A stretch of DNA of 64,000 nucleotides from Nepenthes gracilis (lineage: Eukaryota > Streptophyta > Magnoliopsida > Caryophyllales > Nepenthaceae), in NCBI GenBank assembly GCA_033239525.1, contig BSYO01000005.1:2328001-2392000 (forward strand). Reading direction: 5' to 3'. The position numbers and the translations under genes are program-made. The first letter of the stretch is position 1, and each line of letters begins with the position of its first letter. Shown one piece after another: positions 53,201 through 62,100 of this stretch. The notes beneath the pieces are model-generated. The model saw only the letters and a program-made list of their open reading frames with translations. It was not told where the DNA came from and ran no database searches.

Positions 53201-54674
53201 CTTCAGGGGTAACAATCTCCCTGTATCTCCTATGAAAGTAAACTTTCTTTCTATGTTTCCATTATGATAGCAAATTCTCTAAAAATACAGGCACTGTTAG
53301 CCAAATATTATTTATAACTTCATTTACTATTGAACTGCTACTCGCAAGCATTTCCAACTGCTCCTTGAAGCTTTTGTATTGGTCAAGATTGGCACATAAT
53401 TTTCATTAATGGAGAATGCCGGGAACTATTTCCTGCCCATCATTCTTTGACTTACTATACACAAATAGGTTTTATTTTATTTTTTAAAAATTCAACATCT
53501 CGTACTATTATATTATGTTTTAGACCTGTCAGTTCATATTGTTCTGTCTCTCGCAGCTGCTAACAGAATTGGACGGATTCGAGTCAGACACAAAGGTGGT
53601 TGTCATTGCAGCAACTAATAGGCCTGAAGCATTGGATCCGGCCCTCTGTCGCCCCGGTCGGTTCTCGAGGAAAGTCGTTGTTGGAGAGCCGGATGAAGTT
53701 GGAAGGAGGAAAATACTGGCTGTACATTTGAGAGGAGTTCCACTGGAGGAAGACCAGCAGCTAATTTGCAGTCTTGTTGCTTCTCTCACCCCTGGCTTTG
53801 TAGGCGCTGATCTTGCAAATATTGTCAATGAAGCCGCTTTACTTGCTGCACGAAGAGGTAAGGGCGAGCTATTTACATTGTTTTGACATGTTTTTGGAGG
53901 TATTTGATAGTTGACCCGGTCATGATCTGCTCATTTGGTCCGGTCAGGAGATTCACGCGGCAGAGCTTGTTTTTCGGGCCCAAACTTTCAGCAGGGTTGA
54001 GAAATTGACTAATCTTAGATAGATAAGTGGGTTGCTACAATTAATAAATAAATTTAGTGAGGGCAATAAACAATTTTAGTTCAACTAGTAATAGAAGTAT
54101 ATCTAATTCCATTTTATCGGACTGAGCAAAGGGTAGATATACGTTTGCTTCCGGTTGTCCTAGGACTGACCCAACGTGAAGGATATCAGGGAGGCCTCGA
54201 TTAACCCACCTCACTTTAGCACAGCGGTAGAGCTGTTACTGATTGACCTGGTTTGTCACAGGTTCAAGTTATATAAATGGTCTTTTATATAATGTAAGGT
54301 AAAACTGTATCTCATTAGACTCAAAAGTGGTTCAAGTCCGACCATTTCCCAGGCTCGATGCATAACGTGAGTTTTGTGAATGTGATTGTCATTCTTTATT
54401 CTCTTTTTGGTTTTTCCATTTTGGATATTTTGGGGTCCTGAATAAAGATTTTGCTTTTGTCATCGTATTACTAGCTGGGGAAAGCGTGTCGAGGGAAGAT
54501 ATAATGGAAGCCATAGAAAGGGCAAAGTTTGGCATCAGCGACAGGCAGCAGAATGTTAATAGACTAAGCAAGGAGCTTGGGAAGCTATTTCCATGGATGC
54601 CATCTCTAATGGGAAGGAACGAGACAAGATCAGAAGGAATTCAGGAGCCATTGGGCTATCAAACTTTAAGCTGA
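32515..54674 (+). CDS. FTSHI3: FTSHI3-type inactive ATP-dependent zinc metalloprotease, chloroplast, complete 617 aa
   Basis: Catalytically inactive FtsH relative expected in the chloroplast envelope. Exons: 32515-33543, 52163-52486, 53557-53857 and 54475-54674, 1854 nt or 618 codons with stop, close to the roughly 620 aa of Arabidopsis FTSHI3. The N-terminus is transit-peptide-like. Hydrophobic segments lie near residues 128-150 and 280-306. The AAA+ module has Walker A GAPGTGKT (369-376), Walker B IIFIDE (424-429) and the second region of homology [16 protein letters not shown] (472-487) with its arginines. The protein ends soon after the AAA lid, at FPWMPSL and GYQTLS. The HEXXH zinc-protease domain of active FtsH is absent, as known for FTSHI3, so this is not a truncation. 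The ATG at 32515 matches the family start; an in-frame upstream extension was not used. Intron 1 is 18.6 kb and full of mobile DNA. Confidence 0.95.
36655..36800. mobile_element. Possible decayed MITE with AGCAGCTTTTGGGC-type inverted repeats
   Basis: The left arm has GCCCAAAGCTC and AAAAGCAGCAAAAGCC; the right arm has GGAAGCAGCTTTTGGGC, an imperfect inversion. Such arms are common in plant hAT-like MITEs. No target duplication was established, so this is tentative. Confidence 0.3.
39083..39350 (+). repeat. Imperfect tandem duplication, unit about 159 bp
   Basis: The segment starting CTAGAGTTTGACTGCTCTTTC and running through TTGCACAGTTTCTCTTTCA and GGGATATCT recurs about 159 bp later as CTAGAGCTTGACCGCCCTTTC through TTGCATGGTTTCTATTTCA and GGGATATCT. 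The copies are clearly diverged. Confidence 0.65.
39884..40676 (-). repeat. 3' LTR of the Tat element
   Basis: Aligns along its length with 49385-50181; plus-strand start TGTTGCGTCCTCGG versus TGTTGCATCCTTAG. Its other end reads TAATGAGTAG on the minus strand, against TGCTAGGTAG in the partner, so its terminal TG has mutated to TA. A CTATATAAGC TATA motif lies near 40220. In the first 100 bases the LTRs differ at roughly one site in six, mostly by transitions, so the insertion is old. Confidence 0.9.
40677..40691 (-). other. Polypurine tract region of the Tat element
   Basis: Directly next to the 3' LTR the minus strand reads GGCATGGGAGGCTAG, a purine-rich stretch at the place expected for plus-strand priming. 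It is short and imperfect. Confidence 0.45.
41084..43190 (+). pseudogene. Antisense extra ORF (aORF) of the Tat element, gypsy-type transposase-like domain
   Basis: Runs opposite to gag-pol, between pol and the 3' LTR. The intact first frame (41084-41524, 146 aa) has EPHERA, an [15 protein letters not shown] stretch, [14 protein letters not shown] and a following hydrophobic end. This pattern fits the plant family called putative gypsy-type transposon (PF04195). Later frames (41614-41985 and 41873-42643) give a [12 protein letters not shown] segment and a lysine- and serine-rich acidic region ending SLVSQ. There a donor (CAG/GTAATC, 42613/42614) and an acceptor (TTTACAG/TTCC, 42693/42694) suggest an 80-bp intron. 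The sequence beyond is coiled-coil-like ([29 protein letters not shown]) with several stops. The function of aORF proteins is unknown; family assignment is from memory of motifs. Confidence 0.7.
43506..43680. repeat. 40-bp tandem repeats in the Tat element
   Basis: Three units of exactly 40 bp start at 43547, 43587 and 43627, each opening GTTTTA and sharing CTTGGG and GGTAT-GA. A degenerate unit precedes (43506-43546) and a 14-bp stub follows. They lie between pol and the antisense ORF, where Tat elements often hold tandem repeats. No spacers, so not a CRISPR array. Confidence 0.85.
43870..47640 (-). pseudogene. pol: pol of the Tat element: protease, reverse transcriptase, RNase H, integrase (decayed)
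   Basis: Protease-like [17 protein letters not shown] lies at about 47406-47621, with the catalytic triad region changed to DNK. Reverse transcriptase is at about 46108-46760 ([42 protein letters not shown]). Its active-site box reads YVDN instead of YVDD, and a stop follows at about 46364. RNase H is at 45162-45758 ([24 protein letters not shown]). Integrase core remnants occupy about 44230-44990, followed by [14 protein letters not shown] and [12 protein letters not shown], with a C-terminal part to about 43880. Many stops replace Trp, Gln or Arg codons. The frame is broken throughout, so no functional enzyme is expected. Confidence 0.85.
47818..49317 (-). pseudogene. gag: gag of the Tat element (decayed)
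   Basis: Starts [18 protein letters not shown] at 49317, shortly inside the 5' LTR. The Retrotrans_gag core is seen in pieces: [20 protein letters not shown] (frame 48800-48615) and [19 protein letters not shown] with [15 protein letters not shown] (frame 48550-48221). Near the end a His/Cys cluster ([15 protein letters not shown]) precedes [11 protein letters not shown], typical of Tat gag. At least three frame changes or stops separate the pieces. Confidence 0.85.
49365..49384 (-). other. Primer-binding site of the Tat element
   Basis: Immediately inside the 5' LTR the minus strand reads TCTGACGCCGTCTGTGAGAA. Its position and CGCCGTCTGTG core match the tRNA-complementary site seen in many Tat elements. 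The exact primer tRNA was not determined. Confidence 0.6.
49385..50181 (-). repeat. 5' LTR of the Tat element
   Basis: On the minus strand it begins TGCTAGGTAGTGAACACC and ends GGATGCAACA, keeping the TG...CA ends. A TATA motif (CTATATAAGC on the minus strand) lies near 49727. It pairs with 39884-40676. Confidence 0.9.
50182..50280. repeat. (TAA)n microsatellite, right remnant
   Basis: Runs of AAT/TAA units with occasional G, continuous in composition with the left tract at 39839-39883. Together they mark the AT-rich target into which the LTR element inserted. Confidence 0.85.
50466..52162 (+). other. FTSHI3 intron 1, right part
   Basis: Ends at the CTTGTAG acceptor before [13 protein letters not shown]. 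It contains a small tandem duplication of a 23-bp unit (AACCATCTTATAAGATCTG..., about 50977-51022). No exon or gene seen. Confidence 0.65.
52487..53556 (+). other. FTSHI3 intron 2 (1.07 kb)
   Basis: Phase-0 intron. An ATATTGGTATT/GATATTGATATC-rich region (about 52840-53045) resembles one in the phosphoglycerate mutase-like gene at about 59930-60115, suggesting a dispersed repeat. Confidence 0.65.
54205..54300 (+). mobile_element. tRNA-derived SINE head in FTSHI3 intron 3
   Basis: An A box TTAGCACAGCGGTAGAGC (54216-54233) and a B box GGTTCAAGTTA (54261-54271) are spaced as in pol III genes. The intervening sequence does not fold as an obvious complete tRNA, and ends are not defined, so a SINE remnant is the better call. 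Confidence 0.5.
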
Positions 54675-55310
54675 TGCTTCTCTTTCCAGTAGTCAATCAA
54701 TCTGTGTTTCTTCCTCTTATTTTGCTTCAATTTACGAATGGCTATAAATGTTAGAGTTTAGAATTATTTCAATATTTTATTAAAATAATTAAATATTATA
54801 ATTTTGTACATATTTATTATGATTTACTTAAAAGGGTAGTTTTATTATATTGTTATACATATAAATATTATATTTATTATAGTTTTATTATAATTTTGTA
54901 CCTATTTTGTACATAATATTATAATTAAATATTATGTTGTACATATAAATGCTGAATACAAATTTGAAAATGTTAATGTTTTATTTTACTTTATTAAATT
55001 ATAAAATAATTTCATAATTTTCAAAATAAATTAAATTTTATAAAGTCTTTCAAACAAACTATCATCCTGGACAAACAGAATATATCTGATAATTATAAAA
55101 ATAATAATTATTTGTGAGATTTGCTACTCTATTATAAATATTTATATATTTTTTTAAAAAAACATAATTAATTAATTAATTAATTAAGTTGGAGAATAAA
55201 AAGTTTCCATTTAAAAATGGTCCAAAAACAGTTTAATAGAACCAGCCAATGCTGTGAGGGTGGGTCGCCGGTGTCCTGTTCAAACGGCCGCAAAAACGAA
55301 GCTTGAAAGG
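54675..55310. other. Spacer between FTSHI3 and the KIN-like gene
   Basis: AT-rich 3' flank of FTSHI3 with an (AATT)n-like run near 55168-55188, then the proximal promoter of the KIN-like gene. No other gene seen. Confidence 0.6.
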
Positions 55311-55388
55311 CACGTGTCAACACCACAACATCTCAGGCATCGTACACGTGGCAATCAAACAACTGATCTGATCGGCTTTAAAACCGAC
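55311..55388 (+). promoter_or_regulatory. ABRE/G-box and DRE/CRT motifs upstream of the KIN-like gene
   Basis: CACGTGTC at 55311-55318 and ACACGTGGC at 55344-55352 are ABA-response (ABRE/G-box) motifs. ACCGAC at 55383-55388 is a DRE/CRT core bound by CBF/DREB factors. They lie 70-150 bp before the start codon of a cold/drought-type gene, as expected for that family. Motifs are seen; activity is inferred. Confidence 0.65.
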
Positions 55389-55459
55389 GTACCTGCTGCG
55401 TAATTAGCCAACCTCAGATCAAATCAAAGACTCAAATCAAGCATAATCATACTTAAATC

Positions 55460-55817
55460 ATGGACAGCTTCCGTGCCGGCGAGGCGAAAGGCCAATCCAA
55501 GGTTTACTCAATGAATCTCTCGCTTTCACATCTTCTCCTCATCTTTCTCTTTCAGTTTGAATGCTAAATATACAGTAGAAACGGTAATTTTTTAGTTTAG
55601 TAGTATCCGACTTTTGAAATTAATCGGAAAATATGATCCGACTGCTCGATGCTTCTCACAGGAAAAGACGAACCAGTTGATGGACAAGGCTGGCAATGCC
55701 GCTCAATCTGCTAAGGAATCATGCCAGGAGGCTGGACAGCAAATCAAGGCCAAGGCACAAGGTGCTGCTGATGCCGTGAAGGACGCGACCGGAATGAACA
55801 AGAAAAATTCAAGCTGA
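55460..55817 (+). CDS. KIN/COR6.6-like small LEA-type stress protein, complete, 65 aa
   Basis: Small hydrophilic, Ala/Lys/Gln-rich protein of the KIN1/KIN2 (COR6.6) and pollen-coat-like group, induced in plants by cold, drought or ABA; the molecular role is poorly known. Exons 55460-55501 and 55662-55817 (14 and 51 codons, phase 0) flank a 160-bp intron. The sequence starts MDSFRAGEAKGQSK and continues EKTNQLMDKAGNAAQSAKES. A predicted amphipathic helix runs to a VKDATGMNKK end, the conserved C-terminal signature. The ATG at 55460 matches family starts. No signal peptide or membrane segment, so it is likely cytosolic or nuclear. The ABRE and DRE motifs upstream support stress regulation. Confidence 0.92.
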
Positions 55818-58800
55818 AGGAGATTGACTATGAATCTGAAGATTCCTATCTTTTTTTTTTTTTTTGGTGCTTTTGGATGCTCGGTATTTGATTTGTATTT
55901 TTTTTTCCTCCATTCACAGTGATTCTCTGAACAATAAGCTGAGCTAATGTTTTGACTTTCCTCTGAATAATCCATTTTTGTTTCTTATGTGCTCTCTTTC
56001 CTTTTCCTTCTTCGTCCATTAAAACTCATAAATCTAGATTTCAATCAGATTGAAGGAATGAGGTTTTTTAACTTCAATCTAATTTCTTACAAGCAAAACA
56101 CAGCCAATGTAAAGCTTAAACAAGAATAAAAGACATCTCCTTGGTGTCAAAATCAAGTCTGGTTAGTCATCAGATTGCTCACTTCAATTAAATTCAAAAC
56201 TCAATTGATCTCCATTCAAAGATAGATGGTTAGTTCTTTCAATTCGAAATCTGTCTAAAATCAGAAAAAGGTAAAACATCAATAGGTCAGAGCGTTGCTT
56301 AGCTCTAACACTATTAATGTCGGATCGGACGAATTTGAGTGCGCATATGAACAATTGTAAAGATTTTACTGTGAATTTCTTGATAATAATCCATATATGA
56401 GTATTCAAATGAATTAGTCTCGTGTCTCCCATCCATTGAATTTTCGCATAAATCAGTTGATGCAGAAGAAAAATTATCCCATAAATAAAATCTAGTTATT
56501 TAAATGAATTCAAGTAGACACGATATAAAATAAGTTTGTATTGATTGGATTCATACAAGAAGTCGCAATAATTAAATCGGGCTTATCGAGCCCAATATCA
56601 TAATCATGTTTTTTAAATATTTTTTATTAACATAAATAATAATTAAAATATTAAATATATCAAAATATATTATTCTTTTAAAAGTATTATCTAAAAATAT
56701 CAGAAATGTTTTTTTTTCCCCTCAAAAATACATTACTTGTACAAAAGTATGGTTTAATAATGATTTTTTTAAAAAAGATTTAAGGCCTATTTAATAATTA
56801 AAAAAATTATAACTGTTTTCGAATTTTTTTTAAAAATAAAAATTAAAATATATTTAAATTTATCTGTTTTTTAATTCTAAAAAAATAAAAAAATTTCAGT
56901 TTTTTTAATTTTAAGTTAAAATTTAAAAACTCAATAAATATTTAAAAAAATTATTTTACTGACTATAATATAATTTTTTTAAATAATTTTTAAAAATTCT
57001 ACTTATATAATAATACTTTAAAAATATATAAAAATATTATTACATAAACTTATAAATATAAATACATATTTTTAATAAATAATAAAATTTTATTAAGCTC
57101 ATAATCAAATTTATTCATATTTTTAAAATAATTTTTTAAATTAATATTTTTATGTAAATTATTAAATTGATATATATTATACTTTTATATTTAAAAATAT
57201 AATTATTAATACAAAAAATTAAAAATATAATCTTTTAATCAATACCTGATTAATTTTATAATAATTATATTTAGATTATCGTTCAATAATTTTTACAACT
57301 TAACAAAATATTGCATATTACTAATTTAATAAAAAAATAAAAAATATTATAATAATTTAAAGAATTAATGGCAATAAAATTAAATTAATTATACTATAAT
57401 AATTTAAAAAATTACCAATTTTATAAATAATGTCACTAATATATTTTTTTAACTTATTAATTATTAAATATATAAATATTATCATAAAAATTATATATCA
57501 ACAGACCTATACTTTATAATTAATTTTACAATAATAAATTTAAATTTAAATTTAACTTAATAATTTATTAAATTTAGCTCAATTAAATTAAAAATATATT
57601 TCTATTAGAATAATAATTATAATAATATTAAATATGCATATTATACATATATATAATATATAGATATATATTATTTCATATTATAGATCATAATTAAGAA
57701 CAACACCCAGTATATAATTTGCCATTATACAACATATAAAATTTTACAACTTTTGGTAATTTTAAAAGAGATTATACAAAAAAAATTTTGATTAGTTAAT
57801 TTATTATAAAAAAATATACTTTGTAAATTTATCAAATAACTTTTCTATCAATAATTTTTATTATATGTTAGATCATTAAAAATTTTCAAACAACTATCAA
57901 TAAATATTAACTTATTAAAATATTTATATTTCTAATAGAAATAAACAAATACATTAAAAAAATTTTAAAAAGTAAAAAAAGAAAAAAAACTAAATAGTAA
58001 AAAATAAAAGCCATTTTCTATTTTTAACATTTGATTTCAAAAGGGAAAAAAAAAAAATCAAACCAAGCTAGTTTGATCATTTTTATTTATAACCATACTT
58101 AACCTATGATTTTAATCGGTCCTAATTTCTTCAATGGTACACACACATAATATCAATATATCTTTACTATACCCTTTAAAATTTATTATCAGATAGATTA
58201 AATTAATCAGATAATTTAATTTTAATCAGATCTAAATTAAAAATAGTGTTGTTGGCATCAAGTAAAGCCGTTATCAAGGCACACGACTCTTTCCCTTCGC
58301 TTTGATAACAACACTATAAGATCTTATGCAACCAAATTCTCAAAGTATATATTAAAAAAAAGGAAGCAAATATGGAACCCTAACACATGGTTAGGCTGGA
58401 AATCATATTTATTCTTTAACCATCAAATTCTGTGAGGAATAAATGATACTATATTTGGTTATATTTTACGAAGTAATAATGTAATGTCACTTGCTAATAA
58501 ATAATACCACTTTATTGGATTGGGGGATCCTGCTCCGCGGAGCAGGATTTCGCCCCATAAATATTTTTTTTTTTTGATGTCAAATTTCACGCCAAACAAA
58601 AAAAAATAAAAAAAACCTATTTACGGGGCAAAATATCCTGCTCTGCGGAGCAGGATCCCCCGTTCCCCACTTTATTAGGGGGAAACAAAATCTCAAAACA
58701 CATACTATATTTTCTTAAATTAAAAAAAAAATCAATCTAAAATATTGCACATAGATATTTGCTTAAATACTTGAAAAATATTATGTGCATAGTAAATATG

Positions 58801-59159
58801 ACATTATAATCAATTTACACATATTCCTTACTTATTGTCCCCGTAATTCACCTATAACCATGTATTATTTGTTCTATTCCTACCGTATTCCTTTTTATTT
58901 GACCGAACTGAGGAGAGCAAATAGGAGTTGAATTCAGAAAACAAATGGGGCAGGTCGGGGCGGTCAAGTTTTGACAATGATATGAGAATTTCAGAAATCC
59001 AGGTAATTAAAAGAAAATTTCCTCAATTATAGAACACACATGGAGATTAGATGAGCACACAGAAGCATGTTAAGCACGGTATGCTTCTGAAACTAAAAAA
59101 GCTTTGAAAATACAAAAGCAAGTTGCCATACCTGAATCTCTTTGTGCCGATTATAACAA
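55818..59159. other. 3'UTR and AT-rich intergenic spacer
   Basis: The first part is the KIN-like 3'UTR. From about 56600 to 58100 it is extremely AT-rich with no coding signal. The only defined structure is the foldback element at 58517-58666. The right end is the 3' flank of the phosphoglycerate mutase-like gene. Confidence 0.6.
58517..58666. mobile_element. 150-bp foldback MITE, Mutator-like, with 10-bp target duplication
   Basis: The left arm GGATTGGGGGATCCTGCTCC and the right arm (complement) GGAACGGGGGATCCTGCTCC pair over about 45 bp, extending through the GGGGC and TAAATA blocks with few mismatches. Each arm contains its own near-perfect palindrome (CCTGCTCCGCGGAGCAGG). The direct repeat CCACTTTATT flanks it at 58507-58516 and 58667-58676. 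A 9-10-bp duplication fits Mutator-type transposases. The interior is A/T homopolymer with no coding capacity. Confidence 0.8.
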
Positions 59160-62100
59160 TTAGCTCATGGTTTCCAGTTTAAGAAATGCTTTAATGATTC
59201 CCATCATTTCACTTCCCGGAAAACGGCCGAGACATCCCCTAGCGCCTGCAATCTCATTGAATTCGCTAACCGAATCACCCCGGAATGGTTGGCCTGTGCT
59301 TCCTGTCTCCCCTTTACACTGGTATTCCTCTGTAAGATCTTCACCAACCTCGATGGCTGGAAGAGGAAACGGGTCGAGGGGAACTTGCATTACAACAGAA
59401 GGCCCGCCCACTGCACCCACAAAGTCTTCTAGCCGGCATAGTGCAAAGGGAACTGGTTCGAAGCTGTGGTCTCCGTATTCAACTGGCGTGGAGTGATCTC
59501 CGGTGACACAAAGGGAGTATTTGAACTTCCCCGTTGATTCTGCTTGCCATAGCAGTCTAGCCAGCTGCCCTATGGCTCTATCGACAGCTTCCAATGCTTT
59601 AACTTTGAAAATGCTTGCTTTATCATGGCCTGCGTCATCTATTGCCTGTAGTAACGATAGAAGTTATGAAGCTAAACGATTGAAGTTATGAAGCTAAGTC
59701 ATAGTCATGTAATTATTGAAGCCTTAAATCTATGTCCCTAGCCCGCCCTACAATAGCTTCAAAGCTCACTTAGGTTTTTAATGTGCATAACTGTGGTTAA
59801 AATTGAAATTCAAGCAATCAAATGCCAACAGTCTCATCTATTTCACTATAGGCACAAGTCGCATACGGTTTTTGCATTCTTACAATCCAATGGTAATCAT
59901 AGACTATCATTTTGATTATAAACCATAGATGAAAATATCAGTATTTGTCTTATTTGTGGCTATATTGGTATTTGATATATATGCACAGTATCAAATATGT
60001 TGAAAGAAAAAAATCCTAAGAATCAAATGAGTTGATATCGATATATCATAACATATCAATAATACAACAACATATCACAATATTGTCGTTATATCGAGAA
60101 ATATTGGTAGTGGAGGGCCAATTTTACATCAGTGCCGCAAACACAATTTTAAGTGCTTGAAAAATAGATAGTTTATATTACTATGATAAATTGGCCCACA
60201 TGCACCACCTCAGTGCTCATGGTCATTATTGAATTCAAATGCAAGTGAGCTGCCATATACTTCATATAAACCATTTTCATGGTTGGGGCACCTTAATATG
60301 GAGAAATCCAAAATCATAGCCATCTGAACGGCCTGGCTTGTGCTCATCCTCCCCTGGAACAAATACATTGGGGCAAGACTGCAGAGGAGCTGACAGTGCC
60401 TTGGCAATTGCAGTTGATTTTGAAGTTAGAAGTGTTCGATAGTCTCCTGTTGCTTCACGAGCTTCAAGAATATCTATCCCGAGTGACAGGCCTAGACCAG
60501 CAATGATCTTAGTAGGAGCTACCATGCACGGCAGAAGCCCATGCTTCTTGTCAAATGGAGGAACCTGCAGTGAGTGATGTCCAGGAAAGATGTAAAAAAG
60601 GGTATATGAACAGTGATATTCATGAGAATTACTGCAATTGATAATTTGTTTGTCACATAATACTACCGATTGGCCATTGCATTTTGAATTAAGAAAACGC
60701 AAGTATGCATGATCTCATACTCGCATGCCATGAACATAAAACGGCCCAAAAAAATCATTATACAGACCTCAATTCGAATACCACAACCTCGTAAGAGGAC
60801 GACATTAGCAACACTCTTTCCTTCAGCCACTCGTTTTGCGTTTAGCGGGTGAGAGATCAGTATGCGAGACATCTCCTTGGATAGTTCGTTGACAACTTTA
60901 GCCGTGTGCTTTGCTTCATCTGTATCATCTAGGGCTTCAGCCTGCAGAAGTATGCGGTTGTCCTTCAATGGGTCAGTTCCTGATATGTTGCCACTTAACT
61001 TAGGCCCTTTCACTACCACACCACATCTATGCTCTGTGGCATACCTGTATGAGACCACATCAGAGTTACAACGATTTCAAGCAGAGAAATTTTGACTTAA
61101 ATATTGACTCAAAACAAATAAAATTATACATATATTTCTAGAATCTGAATTTTCAAACAGATGGGACACTCAACAAACCCAAATAATGGGCAAGATGGAG
61201 CGGATTGAAAGTTATAAACTTGTAGCACCTTGAGATTTTTCAATTATGCTGCTTTCTAATTCATGAGAAATTGTTCATAAATTATCAAAATCTCAAGCCC
61301 TAGAAAATATTTTTCTAACAACATAACAAGGTTAAAAAAAAAAGGAAGAGACTGCTGCACCATGCCAACTTTAATAGATGCTTTTTAATTTATGCTACTG
61401 AATACTGAGAAAAAGGCCGCGTTGCCTACACCTATACTGAAATAAGAAGAGTCTTCACCTGACTCTAACTTTGTAATCGGGAAATGATGGCAGCTTCATT
61501 CCGTCCAATGCGGCACACAGGACTGGCCCTTCATCTTCAAAGTGACGGTCAGCCCTTCTACTCGTGACTATTCCAGTTTTCTCATCAAAGGTTGCGAAAT
61601 TTGACTGGAGAGAGAATAGTAATAGCCATCATGGTATCAATTAACAACTTGAATATTAACTATCCAGCAGTTCGCGTAAAGAAAAACCAAACCGGAACAA
61701 GTATAAGGACTAAATTGATCAGGTACAAGGATGGCAGAAATTGGCACTACAAGATCAGGCAATTGGACGAGTATCAATGAACAGCGTGGATGAAAATAAA
61801 AGGGAATTGGTATTGGGAGATCCTGATTATTTACCGAAACCAGGAAAAATATCCTAATGTCTTCGTATAAGTTACATATTGCAATATATCGGCCTTCTTT
61901 TTCCTTTGCTTCCTCTTGGAAGACTAAATTCACATATTTTAGATATACTCAAATCTTCTAAAAAGAATGTAGAAGCATAAAATATACATAGATCAAAAGT
62001 TTTGAAATATTTTTCGATGAAATAAAAGGATATCATACTTAACTTTGATAAAATTGACTAAAACTTTTCAAGTATGTAATATATGATAAAAAAAATGGTC

